64,000 nt of DNA from Glaciecola blandensis (GTDB taxonomy: Bacteria > Pseudomonadota > Gammaproteobacteria > Enterobacterales > Alteromonadaceae). The stretch spans positions 124,001 through 188,000 of the forward strand of contig NZ_JAVRIE010000004.1 of the NCBI RefSeq assembly GCF_031846165.1, in the 5' to 3' direction. A program made the translations under genes and the position numbers. Of the stretch, positions 16,552 through 25,896 are shown one piece after another. Position 1 is the stretch's first letter. Every line of letters starts with the position of its first letter. The notes beneath the pieces were generated by a model that saw only the letters and a list, made by a program, of their open reading frames with translations, was not told the origin of the DNA and made no database searches.

Positions 16552-19371
16552 ATGAGTAAGATAAAATTCATCAATCGAATAAAAAATAAGTTAGGCAGTA
16601 CGCTTTCAAGCGGTCAAAATCGAAAGAAAACAAGTATTGCTGTTGTTTTACTCATCTCGTTGTTTCTCTCCGCGTGTTCTCAAAAAACTAGCCAAGAGCA
16701 TATCGCAGCAGCAGAGGAGTTCTATGCTGAAGGAGACGTCAGCGCAGCTGTTGTCGAATTAAAGAATGCTATCCAACTTGATCCGAAATTAGCTAGCGCT
16801 AGATTTGAACTCGGTAAAATTTATTTGGAACAAAAAAGTTTCGAAGCCGCAGAGAAAGAACTCAGCAGAGCTCAAGACCTTGGTTATCCTGAGGTTGAGG
16901 TTCTCCCATTACTCACCAGAGCTTACCAAAGAACAGGCGCCAACACAGCGCTCGTAGCTCTTGATCATGAGATGGAAGGTCTCACTGTCGTCGAAAAAGC
17001 TGAGGTTGGCTTTTTAAAGGCGCAATCTCTCTTACAACTCAATAAAGTAGAAGAAGCAAGAGTGCTCGTCCAGGACATCCTCGCATTAGAAACTAGCTCT
17101 GTTTATAAGGGGTTGGCTGGCGTTCTACGATTAATTATCGAGCAAGAGAATGAAGATGCCCTTCAGCAGAGCATCGAATTACAAAAGCAAGCTCCCCTAA
17201 ATAAAGATCTACTGAGTCTGACTGCCAGACTATATTTGGTAAATGAGCAACCAACGGAAGCGGCAGATATCTACGCGGAATATGTCAAAGCTGAGCCTGA
17301 AGACGCAGAAACAAGGTTTATTTTGGCCAGAATGTTAATAGACCTCAATCGAAGCGATGAGGCTGAGCCTCATGTCGATACCTTGCTAAAAATAAACGAT
17401 AAAAATGCACTTCTGAATAAACTTAAAGGCATCGTTCGTGCGGCAGATCAGGACTTTGTGAACGGCCAGAAGTATTCTGAAATTGCTATCAACAACGGCA
17501 GTGTAGACCCAATTTCAAGACTCGTTGCCGGCTATTCAGCATATCAACAAGCCGACTTCGAAGGTGCCGTTGGACATTTATCTACTATCGCGACGTCATT
17601 ACCAGATAATCATCCTGGTCTCAGAATTCTGGCTGCAAGCCAATTGCAAACGGGTCTGACATCTGAAGCATCAGACTTGTTAGGAAGGCTTGGCAACCTG
17701 ACATCTAACGATGCGACATTGTTTTCAAAAGCGGGTTATGAGTTAGTAAAACGAGGCGAAAACAAAAGGGCAGTAGAGATAATTGAGCGCTCGGACGGAC
17801 TTAGCGATGACACGGATGATTTAACTCGCCTGGGTGTCTTAAAGCTGAGTGTTAACAACATCGATGGTATCTTAGATCTGGAAAGTGCAGTAGAGAAGTC
17901 CCCTGAATCAGTGACTGCCAAAAGTACACTTGCGACCGCATATATGGCGTCTAATCAACTTGATAAGGCCAGTGAATTGGCCTCTGAGTGGAAGAAGGAG
18001 GCAAGTAACCTTCCTGAAGGCTTCTTACTCGCGGGTGAAGTGGCTCTGAGAAATAATGACTTAGTAACAGCGGAATCCGAGTTTCTTAGTGCGTCTGCAA
18101 TCGCGCCAAATAACACCAAAGTACAGATGGCACTCATTGGTTTAGAGTTAAGAAAAGAAGATATTCCAGCCGCAATTTCGAAACTCGAACAGTTGTTGGA
18201 GGAAAGCCCTGATTATGTGCCTGCGCTAACGGCTTACTATGCCCTGAAAAACAGAGAAGGTTCTCCTGATGAAGGCTTGGAACCAATATTGAGTCAGTTG
18301 AGTAAAACACCTGAAAATAATCAGTTATTGGTTTTACTTTCTCAAGTCTATGTTCAGCAATCTGAGTATGAAAATGCGCTTGATACCTTGAATAAAGTAA
18401 CGGAGGACAAAGCCCTTGATACTGCATATTGGGGAACTAAGGGAACCGTTTTATTGCGTCTTAACAAGCTTGCTCAAGCAGACGAACACTATACTAAATG
18501 GCTTTCATTTTCTCCAAATAACCGAGATGCAGCCATGGGTAAACTATTGTTGTTAGATAGTCGAAACGATTACCAAGTAGGTTTAACATTAACGCAGGAC
18601 TATTTGGAGTCTCGTGACGATCCTCAAATGGAAGTGCTACAAAGTTACTTCCTTATCATGACTGGTAAAGTTGAGGAAGCTCAAAGCTTAATTGACAGTT
18701 TCAACCCGAATGTGAAAAATCTTCCTTTGGTGCGAGGAGTGACCGCGAGAATTAAATTACGACAAGGTGATGCCAAAGGAGCTGTTGATGACGCAAAAGC
18801 AGCTTACGATGATAACCCAAGTACCAAAAGTGTTTTCCTACTAGCACAAGCATATGACTTAAGTGGACAAGAGGCAGAGTCGCGTAGCCTATTGTCTTCC
18901 TATTTGGAAAATAATCCCAACGACCTTCGAGTAATGATGCTCCTCGCAGAGAAGAAAATAGAATCCGATAAAAATACAGCAATCAATATGTATCAAGATG
19001 CGCTAAAACTAGATGAAAACAATTCGGTTGTCCTCAACAATTTAGCGTACCTATTAACCCAAGAGGGTCAATTAGATGAAGCCGCGGGCTTGGCTAAGCG
19101 AGCTTTTGACTTGAATCCTAATTCGCCAGCGGTTGTCGACACCTATGCACAGATTCAGGTGAAGCAAGGAAACACTGATGACGCTGTTGAGACCTATAGT
19201 CGGGTAATGAACCAAGAAGTGGACAATGAAGAAATTTTCCTTAATTATGTTGAAGCACTGCTTCTTAACGGAAGCAAAGAAATTGCTAAGCGGAGAATCA
19301 CTGAGCGCTCGCTTAAACAAGAAGAATCTAAACAAAGATTATCAAGCTTAAAAGCAAAATTTAATATTTAA
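16552..19371 (+). CDS. Large TPR lipoprotein (PrsT-like)
   Basis: 939 residues. A basic N-terminus and a membrane segment end in the lipobox LSAC, so it should be lipid-anchored. The rest is a tetratricopeptide array from about residue 45 to the end, with units such as AVVELKNAIQLDPKLASARFELG and NNLAYLLTQEGQLDEAAGLAKRAFDLNP. The build resembles TPR lipoproteins of PEP-CTERM/exopolysaccharide systems (PrsT), but no exosortase or polysaccharide genes are nearby, so that is only a similarity. I start at the ATG at 16552; a TTG at 16522 would add ten residues. Followed by a perfect 11-base-stem hairpin. Confidence 0.75.
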   Translation: MSKIKFINRIKNKLGSTLSSGQNRKKTSIAVVLLISLFLSACSQKTSQEHIAAAEEFYAEGDVSAAVVELKNAIQLDPKLASARFELGKIYLEQKSFEAAEKELSRAQDLGYPEVEVLPLLTRAYQRTGANTALVALDHEMEGLTVVEKAEVGFLKAQSLLQLNKVEEARVLVQDILALETSSVYKGLAGVLRLIIEQENEDALQQSIELQKQAPLNKDLLSLTARLYLVNEQPTEAADIYAEYVKAEPEDAETRFILARMLIDLNRSDEAEPHVDTLLKINDKNALLNKLKGIVRAADQDFVNGQKYSEIAINNGSVDPISRLVAGYSAYQQADFEGAVGHLSTIATSLPDNHPGLRILAASQLQTGLTSEASDLLGRLGNLTSNDATLFSKAGYELVKRGENKRAVEIIERSDGLSDDTDDLTRLGVLKLSVNNIDGILDLESAVEKSPESVTAKSTLATAYMASNQLDKASELASEWKKEASNLPEGFLLAGEVALRNNDLVTAESEFLSASAIAPNNTKVQMALIGLELRKEDIPAAISKLEQLLEESPDYVPALTAYYALKNREGSPDEGLEPILSQLSKTPENNQLLVLLSQVYVQQSEYENALDTLNKVTEDKALDTAYWGTKGTVLLRLNKLAQADEHYTKWLSFSPNNRDAAMGKLLLLDSRNDYQVGLTLTQDYLESRDDPQMEVLQSYFLIMTGKVEEAQSLIDSFNPNVKNLPLVRGVTARIKLRQGDAKGAVDDAKAAYDDNPSTKSVFLLAQAYDLSGQEAESRSLLSSYLENNPNDLRVMMLLAEKKIESDKNTAINMYQDALKLDENNSVVLNNLAYLLTQEGQLDEAAGLAKRAFDLNPNSPAVVDTYAQIQVKQGNTDDAVETYSRVMNQEVDNEEIFLNYVEALLLNGSKEIAKRRITERSLKQEESKQRLSSLKAKFNI

Positions 19372-19383
19372 AAAAAGAATCGG

Positions 19384-19412
19384 CACTACCTTGATCGTTC
19401 AAGGTAGTGTTT
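19384..19412 (+). terminator. Hairpin after the TPR gene
   Basis: A perfect 11-base stem CACTACCTTGA / TCAAGGTAGTG with a four-base loop is followed by a moderately T-rich stretch. Probably terminates the TPR transcript before the channel gene. Confidence 0.7.
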
Positions 19413-19435
19413 CCTCCTGTTTATCGAGTCAATGA

Positions 19436-20266
19436 ATGATGTTTGAGTCTAGTCGCCTATTTCTTTTTCGCCTAAAACAAAATAGGCTTTTTGAATTCTT
19501 TGTTATTTCGGTCATTATCATTTCTGCATTGGAAATAGGTGCAAAGACGTATGATCTTTCCCCCACTTCTTTACTCGTCACAAAGTATCTTGATGTCTTT
19601 ATTACCTTGTTCTTTTTGTTTGAAATATTGGTTAGATTCTTAGCTGAGGAGAATAAAAAAGACTTCTTCAAGTCAGGTTGGAATATTTTTGACACGATTG
19701 TTGTGGTAATCAGTTTAATTCCGATTAATGAGTCAGAGATGGCTTTATTAGCTCGATTGATTCGTATCTTTCGCGTGTTGCGGATGATTTCGATTATTCC
19801 TGAATTGAGAATATTGATTAACTCATTGCTACAAGCATTGCCTCGACTGGGCTATGTCGTATTGCTGATGTTTATTATCTTCTATATTTACGCAGCGATA
19901 GGTAGTTTTTTGTTTCAAGATATCAACCCAGTACTGTGGGGTAATATTGCGATTTCTATGCTGACCTTGTTTCGAGTAATGACCTTCGAGGATTGGACGG
20001 ATATTCAATACGAGACCATGGAAGTTTACCCGATGAGTTGGTTATTTTATATGACCTTCATTTTCTTCACGGCTTTTGCATTTTTGAATATGGTGATAGG
20101 CATCGTTGTTGGTGTTATGGACGAAGAGATGCACAAAGAGAGATTAAAAACGGAGCCCTCTATGAGTGAGCTTCAAGACCAAATGGTGACCCTACAAGCT
20201 CAAATACAAGTGCTACTAGATAGGCAACCGCAGGCAGCTACTGAAACCGATAGTAAGCGCAAATAA
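19436..20266 (+). CDS. Bacterial voltage-gated cation channel (NaChBac-type ion transport protein)
   Basis: 276 residues, the size of single-domain bacterial sodium channels that act as tetramers. Six membrane segments are visible. The S4 sensor RLIRIFRVLRMISIIPELRIL carries regularly spaced arginines. The pore loop reads LFRVMTFEDWTD, the counterpart of the LESWS filter of known sodium channels, but with FEDWT, so selectivity cannot be assumed. A C-terminal helix (about 235-265) with regular hydrophobic spacing, MSELQDQMVTLQAQIQVLL, is the expected tetramerising coiled coil. Starts at tandem ATG codons, first at 19436. Confidence 0.85.
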   Translation: MMFESSRLFLFRLKQNRLFEFFVISVIIISALEIGAKTYDLSPTSLLVTKYLDVFITLFFLFEILVRFLAEENKKDFFKSGWNIFDTIVVVISLIPINESEMALLARLIRIFRVLRMISIIPELRILINSLLQALPRLGYVVLLMFIIFYIYAAIGSFLFQDINPVLWGNIAISMLTLFRVMTFEDWTDIQYETMEVYPMSWLFYMTFIFFTAFAFLNMVIGIVVGVMDEEMHKERLKTEPSMSELQDQMVTLQAQIQVLLDRQPQAATETDSKRK

Positions 20267-20270
20267 GTCA

Positions 20271-20288
20271 AAATGGGACACACCTGTT
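20271..20288. repeat. Single motif copy after the channel gene
   Basis: Core GGACACACC at 20276-20284, in AAATGGGACACACCTGTT, between the channel stop and the tolC terminator. Confidence 0.95.
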
Positions 20289-20339
20289 AAGCTCTGCTTA
20301 GTAAGACTACTTTTACCGCGCATCGCTTTTTCGCAGGCA

Positions 20340-20371
20340 TAAAAAAACGACCTCAATAGGTCGTTTTTTTA
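20340..20371. terminator. Bidirectional terminator between the channel gene and tolC
   Basis: The stem AAAAAAACGACCT / AGGTCGTTTTTTT with loop CAAT is symmetrical and flanked by A and T runs, so it can end both the plus-strand channel transcript and the minus-strand tolC transcript. Confidence 0.9.
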
Positions 20372-20386
20372 TTTGCTACATAAGTG

Positions 20387-21805
20387 CTAGTTTGCTTTCA
20401 TTACGCGGTTGATTGAAAGCAAGTCATCTTCAGTGAGCGTACCAGCTGCTCGTTTAAGATTGATGATCGCAGTGATAAAGTTGTATCGAGCATCGGCCAA
20501 ATTTCTACGAGCGTCAAATAGGTTTCTCGTACTGTTAAGAACATCGACAATTGTTCTTGTACCAACATCAAACCCAGCTTCAGTCGCTCTTAATGCACTA
20601 TCCGCTGACACTACTGATTGCTCTAGGGCGCGAATTGTAGAAATAGCAGCTTTCACATCATTATATGAGCTTCTCACCGAGCGAACGGTTTGACGATAAG
20701 TTAGCTCTAAGTTTTCACTCGCAATCACGTAACGGTTGCGCGCTTGTTCTGTGCTAGTGCTGACGCGTCCACCTTGGTATATTGGAACGCTCACCGAAAC
20801 ACCAATTGATTGGCTATTAACAGCAGGCAAATCAATTGCCGCTTGGCCAGGTACTTCGTTCGTTGTATCCCTTCGGCCTAGTGATGCTGATAATGACGCA
20901 GTCGGATAATGACCCGCTTTTGCTGATTCAATATCTTCCATCGCAATATCTTTCGCAAAGCGCTGCACTAGTAAATCGAAATTTGAATCTTCAGCTAACT
21001 TCAACCAATCGTCAACATTAGCAGGGTTTGGTGATGTTGCTGTGAATAACTCAGTATCAAGGACCGAGATGTCCTTGTGGTATTTACCCGTGATTTCTCG
21101 TAGTTCTTCCAAACGAAGTTCGAGTTGGTTTTCGGCTCTGATTTGTCTTGCTACTGTATTATCGTAATTTGCTTGGGCTTCATGGACGTCAGTGATGGCC
21201 GTTAAACCAACTTCAAAGCGTTGTTTAGTTTGCTCCAATTGGCGTTCAATAGCTCTTAGCTCAGCTTTCACAAATTCGACACTATCTTGTTCTCTCAATA
21301 CTGAAAGATAGGCGTTGGTTACTCGCACGATTAACTGCTGAAATGCCGAAGCAAGATTCGCATCACCTTGCTGAGCGACTTTTTCTGCTCTATCCATTCC
21401 CACCCAATTTGCATGGTCGTAAATTGACATACTTAGATTCAAGCCAAGGCTTAGGGTATCGCTATCTGATTCAAAGGTAATAAACTCTGTTCGCTCAACA
21501 GGGCGATCGGTGTTCGGATCGATTATTAACTCACCCGTTGTTGGGTCAGTTTGACCAGTCGGAATCGATATTGTGTCTATATTGTCACCGGAGTTTAATG
21601 TATAGGATACAGAACCTGATATTTGTGGTAACAAATTTGCTCTGCTCAATGCAATTCCATTGTACGCCAATTCTTTATCAGCCTTAGCTCGATTAATTAC
21701 TGGATCGTTTTGAAGTGCAAGTTGATACACCTCCGAGAGGTCGTCTGCTAGCACTGAGCCTGATAAGCCGATACCAATAAAAACTGAAAGTAGCGTTTTC
21801 TTCAT
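20387..21805 (-). CDS. tolC: TolC-family outer membrane channel
   Basis: 472 residues with a signal peptide (ends SVLA, about residue 20). Two repeats of the outer membrane efflux protein domain are visible, with long helical coiled-coil segments and the family text RFEVGLTAITDVHEAQANYDN in the first half and GFDVGTRTIVDVLNSTRNLF in the second. It forms the trimeric exit duct for RND, MFS and ABC exporters, so it could serve the C39 exporter at 4-8 kb and the RND adaptor at 63 kb. It faces nudF across a 185-base divergent gap, the same order as in E. coli. Confidence 0.93.
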   Translation of the reverse strand: MKKTLLSVFIGIGLSGSVLADDLSEVYQLALQNDPVINRAKADKELAYNGIALSRANLLPQISGSVSYTLNSGDNIDTISIPTGQTDPTTGELIIDPNTDRPVERTEFITFESDSDTLSLGLNLSMSIYDHANWVGMDRAEKVAQQGDANLASAFQQLIVRVTNAYLSVLREQDSVEFVKAELRAIERQLEQTKQRFEVGLTAITDVHEAQANYDNTVARQIRAENQLELRLEELREITGKYHKDISVLDTELFTATSPNPANVDDWLKLAEDSNFDLLVQRFAKDIAMEDIESAKAGHYPTASLSASLGRRDTTNEVPGQAAIDLPAVNSQSIGVSVSVPIYQGGRVSTSTEQARNRYVIASENLELTYRQTVRSVRSSYNDVKAAISTIRALEQSVVSADSALRATEAGFDVGTRTIVDVLNSTRNLFDARRNLADARYNFITAIINLKRAAGTLTEDDLLSINRVMKAN

Positions 21806-21990
21806 AAAAAGAGCCTTAAAAATAATATTTTTCGTTGATGCATTACGTATGTGCTAAGTCTATGACATTCAAGTCTTTAAACATACTGAATGGTTGTTAC
21901 ATATATCCACTAAGTGTAACAGAATGTGACGTTTTTGCTGAAATTACATCGACCTTAGTTTAATTTAGTGTGAAAAAGTACAAGAAGATC

Positions 21991-22614
21991 ATGATGGAAA
22001 TATTAAAATATACAAATAAAGACGTGTCCATTTTGAAAAAAGAGACAGTTTTTCACGGTTTCTTTAAGATGAACCGCTATGAAGTGCAGCATAAATTGTT
22101 CAATGGGCAACAAAGTTCTGTCGTCAAGCGAGAAATGTTTGAGCGAGGGCATGCTGTCGCTGTTCTACCCTATGATCCAAATACGCAGGAATTTGTATTA
22201 ATCGAGCAGTTTAGATTAGGCGCGATGGAGACATGTGACTCTCCTTGGTTATTTGAAGTAATTGCAGGCATGATTGATGAAGGCCAGACGCCAGAGTCTG
22301 TATGCCATCGTGAGGCTCAGGAAGAGTCTGGGATAGAGCTTGCAGGACTCACGAAAGCACTTACCTATTTGTCTAGCCCGGGAGGGACGACGGAACGTTT
22401 GCATATTTTCATGGCCAGGACCGAGTCAGCTAAAGCGAAAGGGATTCATGGTTTAGATTATGAATCCGAAGATATTCGAGTTCATCGTGTACCAGAAAAT
22501 GTAGCGAGAACATGGCTAGATGATGGCACAATTGATAATGCCGCGGCGATCATTGCACTACAATGGTTCTTTCTCAACAAAGAAAAATTGTTAAAGGAAT
22601 GGCGAGAAATCTAG
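21991..22614 (+). CDS. nudF: ADP-ribose pyrophosphatase
   Basis: 207 residues. The Nudix box GMIDEGQTPESVCHREAQEESGI matches GxxxxxExxxxxxxREUxEExGU closely enough for activity, with the downstream SSPGGTTERLHIFMA typical of ADP-sugar hydrolases. It hydrolyses ADP-ribose to AMP and ribose phosphate. I prefer the ATG at 21991 (another at 21994); a GTG at 21970 would add seven residues. The position divergent from tolC and upstream of yqiB-yqiA-parE supports nudF. Confidence 0.9.
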   Translation: MMEILKYTNKDVSILKKETVFHGFFKMNRYEVQHKLFNGQQSSVVKREMFERGHAVAVLPYDPNTQEFVLIEQFRLGAMETCDSPWLFEVIAGMIDEGQTPESVCHREAQEESGIELAGLTKALTYLSSPGGTTERLHIFMARTESAKAKGIHGLDYESEDIRVHRVPENVARTWLDDGTIDNAAAIIALQWFFLNKEKLLKEWREI

Positions 22615-22655
22615 GATAAGAATAGAAGTGTGCTAAGCCGGTTAAGATAATTCGG

Positions 22656-22673
22656 AAATTGGACACACCTTTT
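22656..22673. repeat. Single motif copy between nudF and yqiB
   Basis: Core GGACACACC at 22661-22669, in AAATTGGACACACCTTTTTT. Confidence 0.95.
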
Positions 22674-22775
22674 TTCACCGTATCGTTTACACTTCGTGAC
22701 TTAATTGCGCATCTAAGTTGAATTTAAAATTCCATTAATTAGTATGATTTAAGAAAAGAAATAAAGGCCTTAGCT

Positions 22776-23210
22776 TTGAGAAAAAAATACGTACCTCACT
22801 TGCCGTCTATTCTTGCGATTTGCGAAAGCAACTATGCGAGCGCATTGAGGTTGCTACCTGATTGTGATTCTGAGGACTTGAGTTATGAGTTTCAAATCAG
22901 CGATACCTTGCGCTATAGAATAAAGATTTTAGAGTCCACCAGATATACAAGTACAATTGAAATGGCGCAATTTGCTCGAAATACACCAGCTTTTTTACAG
23001 CCAATAATGGAAGTTCGCCTGTATCATGATGCCAAGGTGGCAGAGGTGCTTAGTTGTCAAAGAATTTCTAAACTTGAGCCTTCTTATGAATACCCTAATC
23101 TTAAAATGCATCAACGAAACGAAAAACAAATGGTTAATATATTTTTAGCAGAGTGGTTGCAGTTTTGCCTTCAACAGAAAAAAATTCAAATAACGACAAA
23201 TCAAGAATAA
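22776..23210 (+). CDS. yqiB: DUF1249 protein YqiB
   Basis: 144 residues, a cytosolic protein of unknown activity. Its N-terminus RKKYVPHLPSILAICESNYASALRLLPD is the conserved start of the YqiB family. The start is a TTG with AAAGG about nine bases upstream; no ATG fits. The TAA stop shares its last A with the ATG of yqiA (TAATG). In E. coli cpdA lies between these two genes; here it is absent. Confidence 0.85.
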   Translation: MRKKYVPHLPSILAICESNYASALRLLPDCDSEDLSYEFQISDTLRYRIKILESTRYTSTIEMAQFARNTPAFLQPIMEVRLYHDAKVAEVLSCQRISKLEPSYEYPNLKMHQRNEKQMVNIFLAEWLQFCLQQKKIQITTNQE

Positions 23211-23830
23211 TGATCACGGACATAATTTATCTACACGGTTTTCTTAGCTCACCACAATCTGAAAAAGCCCAAATAACAAAAAAATATTTTTCTCAATTTC
23301 ACCCTGAAATTCGTGTGCATACTCCCACACTCCCAGGCGTGCCTAATGACGCGATCGCTGTTGTTGAAGACTTGTTGCAAGTTTTGCAGAGTGCTAACGG
23401 TCATGAAGAGGCTACTAAAATGGACACACCTATTTCGGTTGCGTTCATCGGTAGCTCAATGGGCGGTTTCTTATCCACGTTTTTTGCAGAGAGACTAGGG
23501 TGCAAAGCTGCACTGATTAATCCTGCAGTCACGCCATTTGATCTTCTTCAAGAGTATTTCGGGGAACATCAAAACCCCTACACATCAGAATGCTTTAATG
23601 TTGACGAAACGACTGTTGGGATGTTGCGTCAACTGAATGTTGAAAAGCTAAATTCGCAGCAAAATTACCTCGTACTGTTACAAACCGGAGACGAGACTCT
23701 CGATTATCGCTTGGCTGAGCAAAAATACGGTACTGAGTATTGTCGAATTGAACAGGGTGGCAGTCATGCATTCGATCAATTTGAAACGCGTTTGGATGAG
23801 ATTTCCTCATTCCTATTATCCAAAAACTGA
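23210..23830 (+). CDS. yqiA: YqiA-family alpha/beta hydrolase (esterase)
   Basis: 206 residues. IYLHGFLSSPQS gives the oxyanion-side HG motif, FIGSSMGGFLSTFFAERL carries the nucleophile elbow GSSMGG, and GGSHAFDQF carries the catalytic His. The family are small esterases whose substrates are unknown. The ATG at 23210 overlaps the yqiB stop by one base. One motif copy inside reads MDTPIS at a loop position before the nucleophile strand. Confidence 0.88.
   Translation: MITDIIYLHGFLSSPQSEKAQITKKYFSQFHPEIRVHTPTLPGVPNDAIAVVEDLLQVLQSANGHEEATKMDTPISVAFIGSSMGGFLSTFFAERLGCKAALINPAVTPFDLLQEYFGEHQNPYTSECFNVDETTVGMLRQLNVEKLNSQQNYLVLLQTGDETLDYRLAEQKYGTEYCRIEQGGSHAFDQFETRLDEISSFLLSKN
23418..23436. repeat. 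Motif copy inside yqiA
   Basis: Core GGACACACC at 23422-23430 in the extended form AAATGGACACACCTATTTC, translated MDTPIS. Confidence 0.95.
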
Positions 23831-23867
23831 GTTAATTAGTCTTTATTTTAGCTCCAGTGCATGTCGA

Positions 23868-23886
23868 AAACAGGTGTGTCCGATTA
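23868..23886. repeat. Motif copy between yqiA and parE
   Basis: Core GGTGTGTCC at 23873-23881, in the inverse orientation to the copy inside yqiA 450 bases upstream. Confidence 0.95.
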
Positions 23887-23986
23887 AACGCGACCTATAT
23901 GCCAGATTCTGACAAACCTTGATTGCCGTAAATGCCTAGCCTTGCTACTATCACAGTCAGATAAATCAACAATAAAAAGCGCTAAC

Positions 23987-25879
23987 ATGTCTACTCAATA
24001 TAACTCTGATGCCATCGAAGTTTTAAATGGTCTGGAGCCTGTCAAACGCAGGCCTGGAATGTATACCGATACAACTAGGCCGAACCATTTGAGCCAAGAG
24101 GTCATAGACAACAGTGTTGATGAGGCGCTTGCAGGCCACGCATCTTCAATCAAGGTTATTTTACATGAAGATCAATCGTTAGAGGTTATCGATGACGGCC
24201 GTGGCATGCCAGTCGATATTCATCCCGAGGAAAAGATTTCTGGGGTCGAATTGATCATGACTAAACTGCATGCCGGCGGTAAGTTTTCGAATAAAAATTA
24301 CGAATACTCTGGTGGTCTACATGGAGTTGGCATTTCGGTTGTAAATGCATTGTCGTTGCGTGTTCAAGTGACTATTAGGCGCGATGGTAATATTTATCAA
24401 ATGGCCTTTGAGAATGGCGACAAAGTAGAAGAGCTTCGTGTTGTCGATACATGTGGTAAAAGAAACACAGGAACAAGCGTGCATTTTTGGCCTGACGCCA
24501 GTTACTTTGACTCTCCTAAATTCTCCGTTAGCAAGCTTCTACATGTGTTAAGAGCAAAAGCTGTACTATGTCCCGGGTTAAAAATCAGGTTTGACGATAA
24601 AGTTAGCAAAGAGACCACTGAGTGGTATTACGAAGACGGATTAAGAGATTACCTTTATCAGTCAGTAAAAGAATACATCACGCTGCCAGATGACACACCA
24701 TTCGTTGGACAGTTCTCCGGTAATGGAGAAGCTGCTGACTGGGCGGTTATGTGGTTGCCTGAAGGTGGCGAGATGGTTACCGAAAGTTATGTAAACCTTA
24801 TTCCTACTGCCCAAGGCGGTACACACGTCAACGGTCTCAGACAGGGTCTTTTGGATTCAATGAGAGAGTTTTGCGAGTTTAGGAATTTGTTACCCCGTGG
24901 CGTTAAAATAACTGCGGATGATATTTGGGACCGATGTGCATATATTCTCTCGACTAAAATGCATGATCCACAATTTGCGGGTCAAACCAAAGAGCGTCTC
25001 TCTTCCAGGCAGGCCTCTGCGTTTGTGTCTGGTGTGGTCAAAGATGCGTTTAGCTTATGGTTAAATCAGCATACTGATGTTGCAGAGTTATTAGCAGAAA
25101 TGTGCATAAACAATGCACAAAAGCGATTGCGACAGAATAAGAAGGTCGCTCGTAAAAAAGTTACTCAAGGTCCCGCGTTACCGGGGAAATTAACAGATTG
25201 CTCCTCGCAAGACATTAATTATTCAGAGCTGTTTTTAGTGGAAGGGGACTCTGCTGGTGGATCGGCAAAACAAGCCAGAGATCGTGAGTTTCAGGCGATA
25301 ATGCCATTGAGAGGCAAGATTTTGAACAGTTGGGAAGTCGATTCATCTCAAGTTTTAGCATCACAAGAAATTCATGACATCTCAGTTGCTTTAGGTATCG
25401 ATCCCGATTCTGACGATCTAAGCGGCTTGAGATACGGAAAGATATGTATCTTGGCTGATGCTGATTCTGACGGTCTTCACATAGCAACCCTACTCTGTGC
25501 GTTGTTTGTTAAGCATTTCCGAACTTTAGTCGAACGCGGACACGTCTTTGTTGCAATGCCACCATTATTTAGAATAGATATTGGTAAAGACGTTTATTAC
25601 GCATTGGATGAAAGCGAAAAGCAAGGTGTACTCGACCGAATTGAAGCTGAAAAGAAACGTGGCAAAGTCAACGTTCAACGCTTCAAAGGACTAGGTGAAA
25701 TGAATCCACTGCAGCTAAGAGAAACAACAATGGATCCAAACACTCGTCGACTAGTACAACTAACGATTGATGATGCAGAAAACATGCTTGAATTGATGGA
25801 TATGCTTCTTTCGAAAAAACGATCTCCAGACCGCAAAGCTTGGCTAGAAAGCAAAGGTAACCTAGCGATAATTGATTAA
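23987..25879 (+). CDS. parE: DNA topoisomerase IV subunit B
   Basis: 630 residues, the usual ParE length. The GHKL ATPase motifs DNSVDEALAGHA, DDGRGMPVD and GGLHGVGISVVNALS are present, then the TOPRIM motifs LFLVEGDSAGGSAKQARDR and LADADSDGLHIATLL, and the C-terminal RFKGLGEMNP. With ParC (not in the window) it decatenates chromosomes. I start at the ATG at 23987 (MSTQYNSDAIEVL), the conserved N-terminus. parC is not adjacent. Confidence 0.96.
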   Translation: MSTQYNSDAIEVLNGLEPVKRRPGMYTDTTRPNHLSQEVIDNSVDEALAGHASSIKVILHEDQSLEVIDDGRGMPVDIHPEEKISGVELIMTKLHAGGKFSNKNYEYSGGLHGVGISVVNALSLRVQVTIRRDGNIYQMAFENGDKVEELRVVDTCGKRNTGTSVHFWPDASYFDSPKFSVSKLLHVLRAKAVLCPGLKIRFDDKVSKETTEWYYEDGLRDYLYQSVKEYITLPDDTPFVGQFSGNGEAADWAVMWLPEGGEMVTESYVNLIPTAQGGTHVNGLRQGLLDSMREFCEFRNLLPRGVKITADDIWDRCAYILSTKMHDPQFAGQTKERLSSRQASAFVSGVVKDAFSLWLNQHTDVAELLAEMCINNAQKRLRQNKKVARKKVTQGPALPGKLTDCSSQDINYSELFLVEGDSAGGSAKQARDREFQAIMPLRGKILNSWEVDSSQVLASQEIHDISVALGIDPDSDDLSGLRYGKICILADADSDGLHIATLLCALFVKHFRTLVERGHVFVAMPPLFRIDIGKDVYYALDESEKQGVLDRIEAEKKRGKVNVQRFKGLGEMNPLQLRETTMDPNTRRLVQLTIDDAENMLELMDMLLSKKRSPDRKAWLESKGNLAIID

Positions 25880-25896
25880 ATCAATTCAAGGCTTTA

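Noticed and set aside
24690..24702. TGACACACC in parE as another motif copy
   Set aside because: One core base differs and the AT flanks are absent; it encodes DDTPF in an ordinary ParE context.
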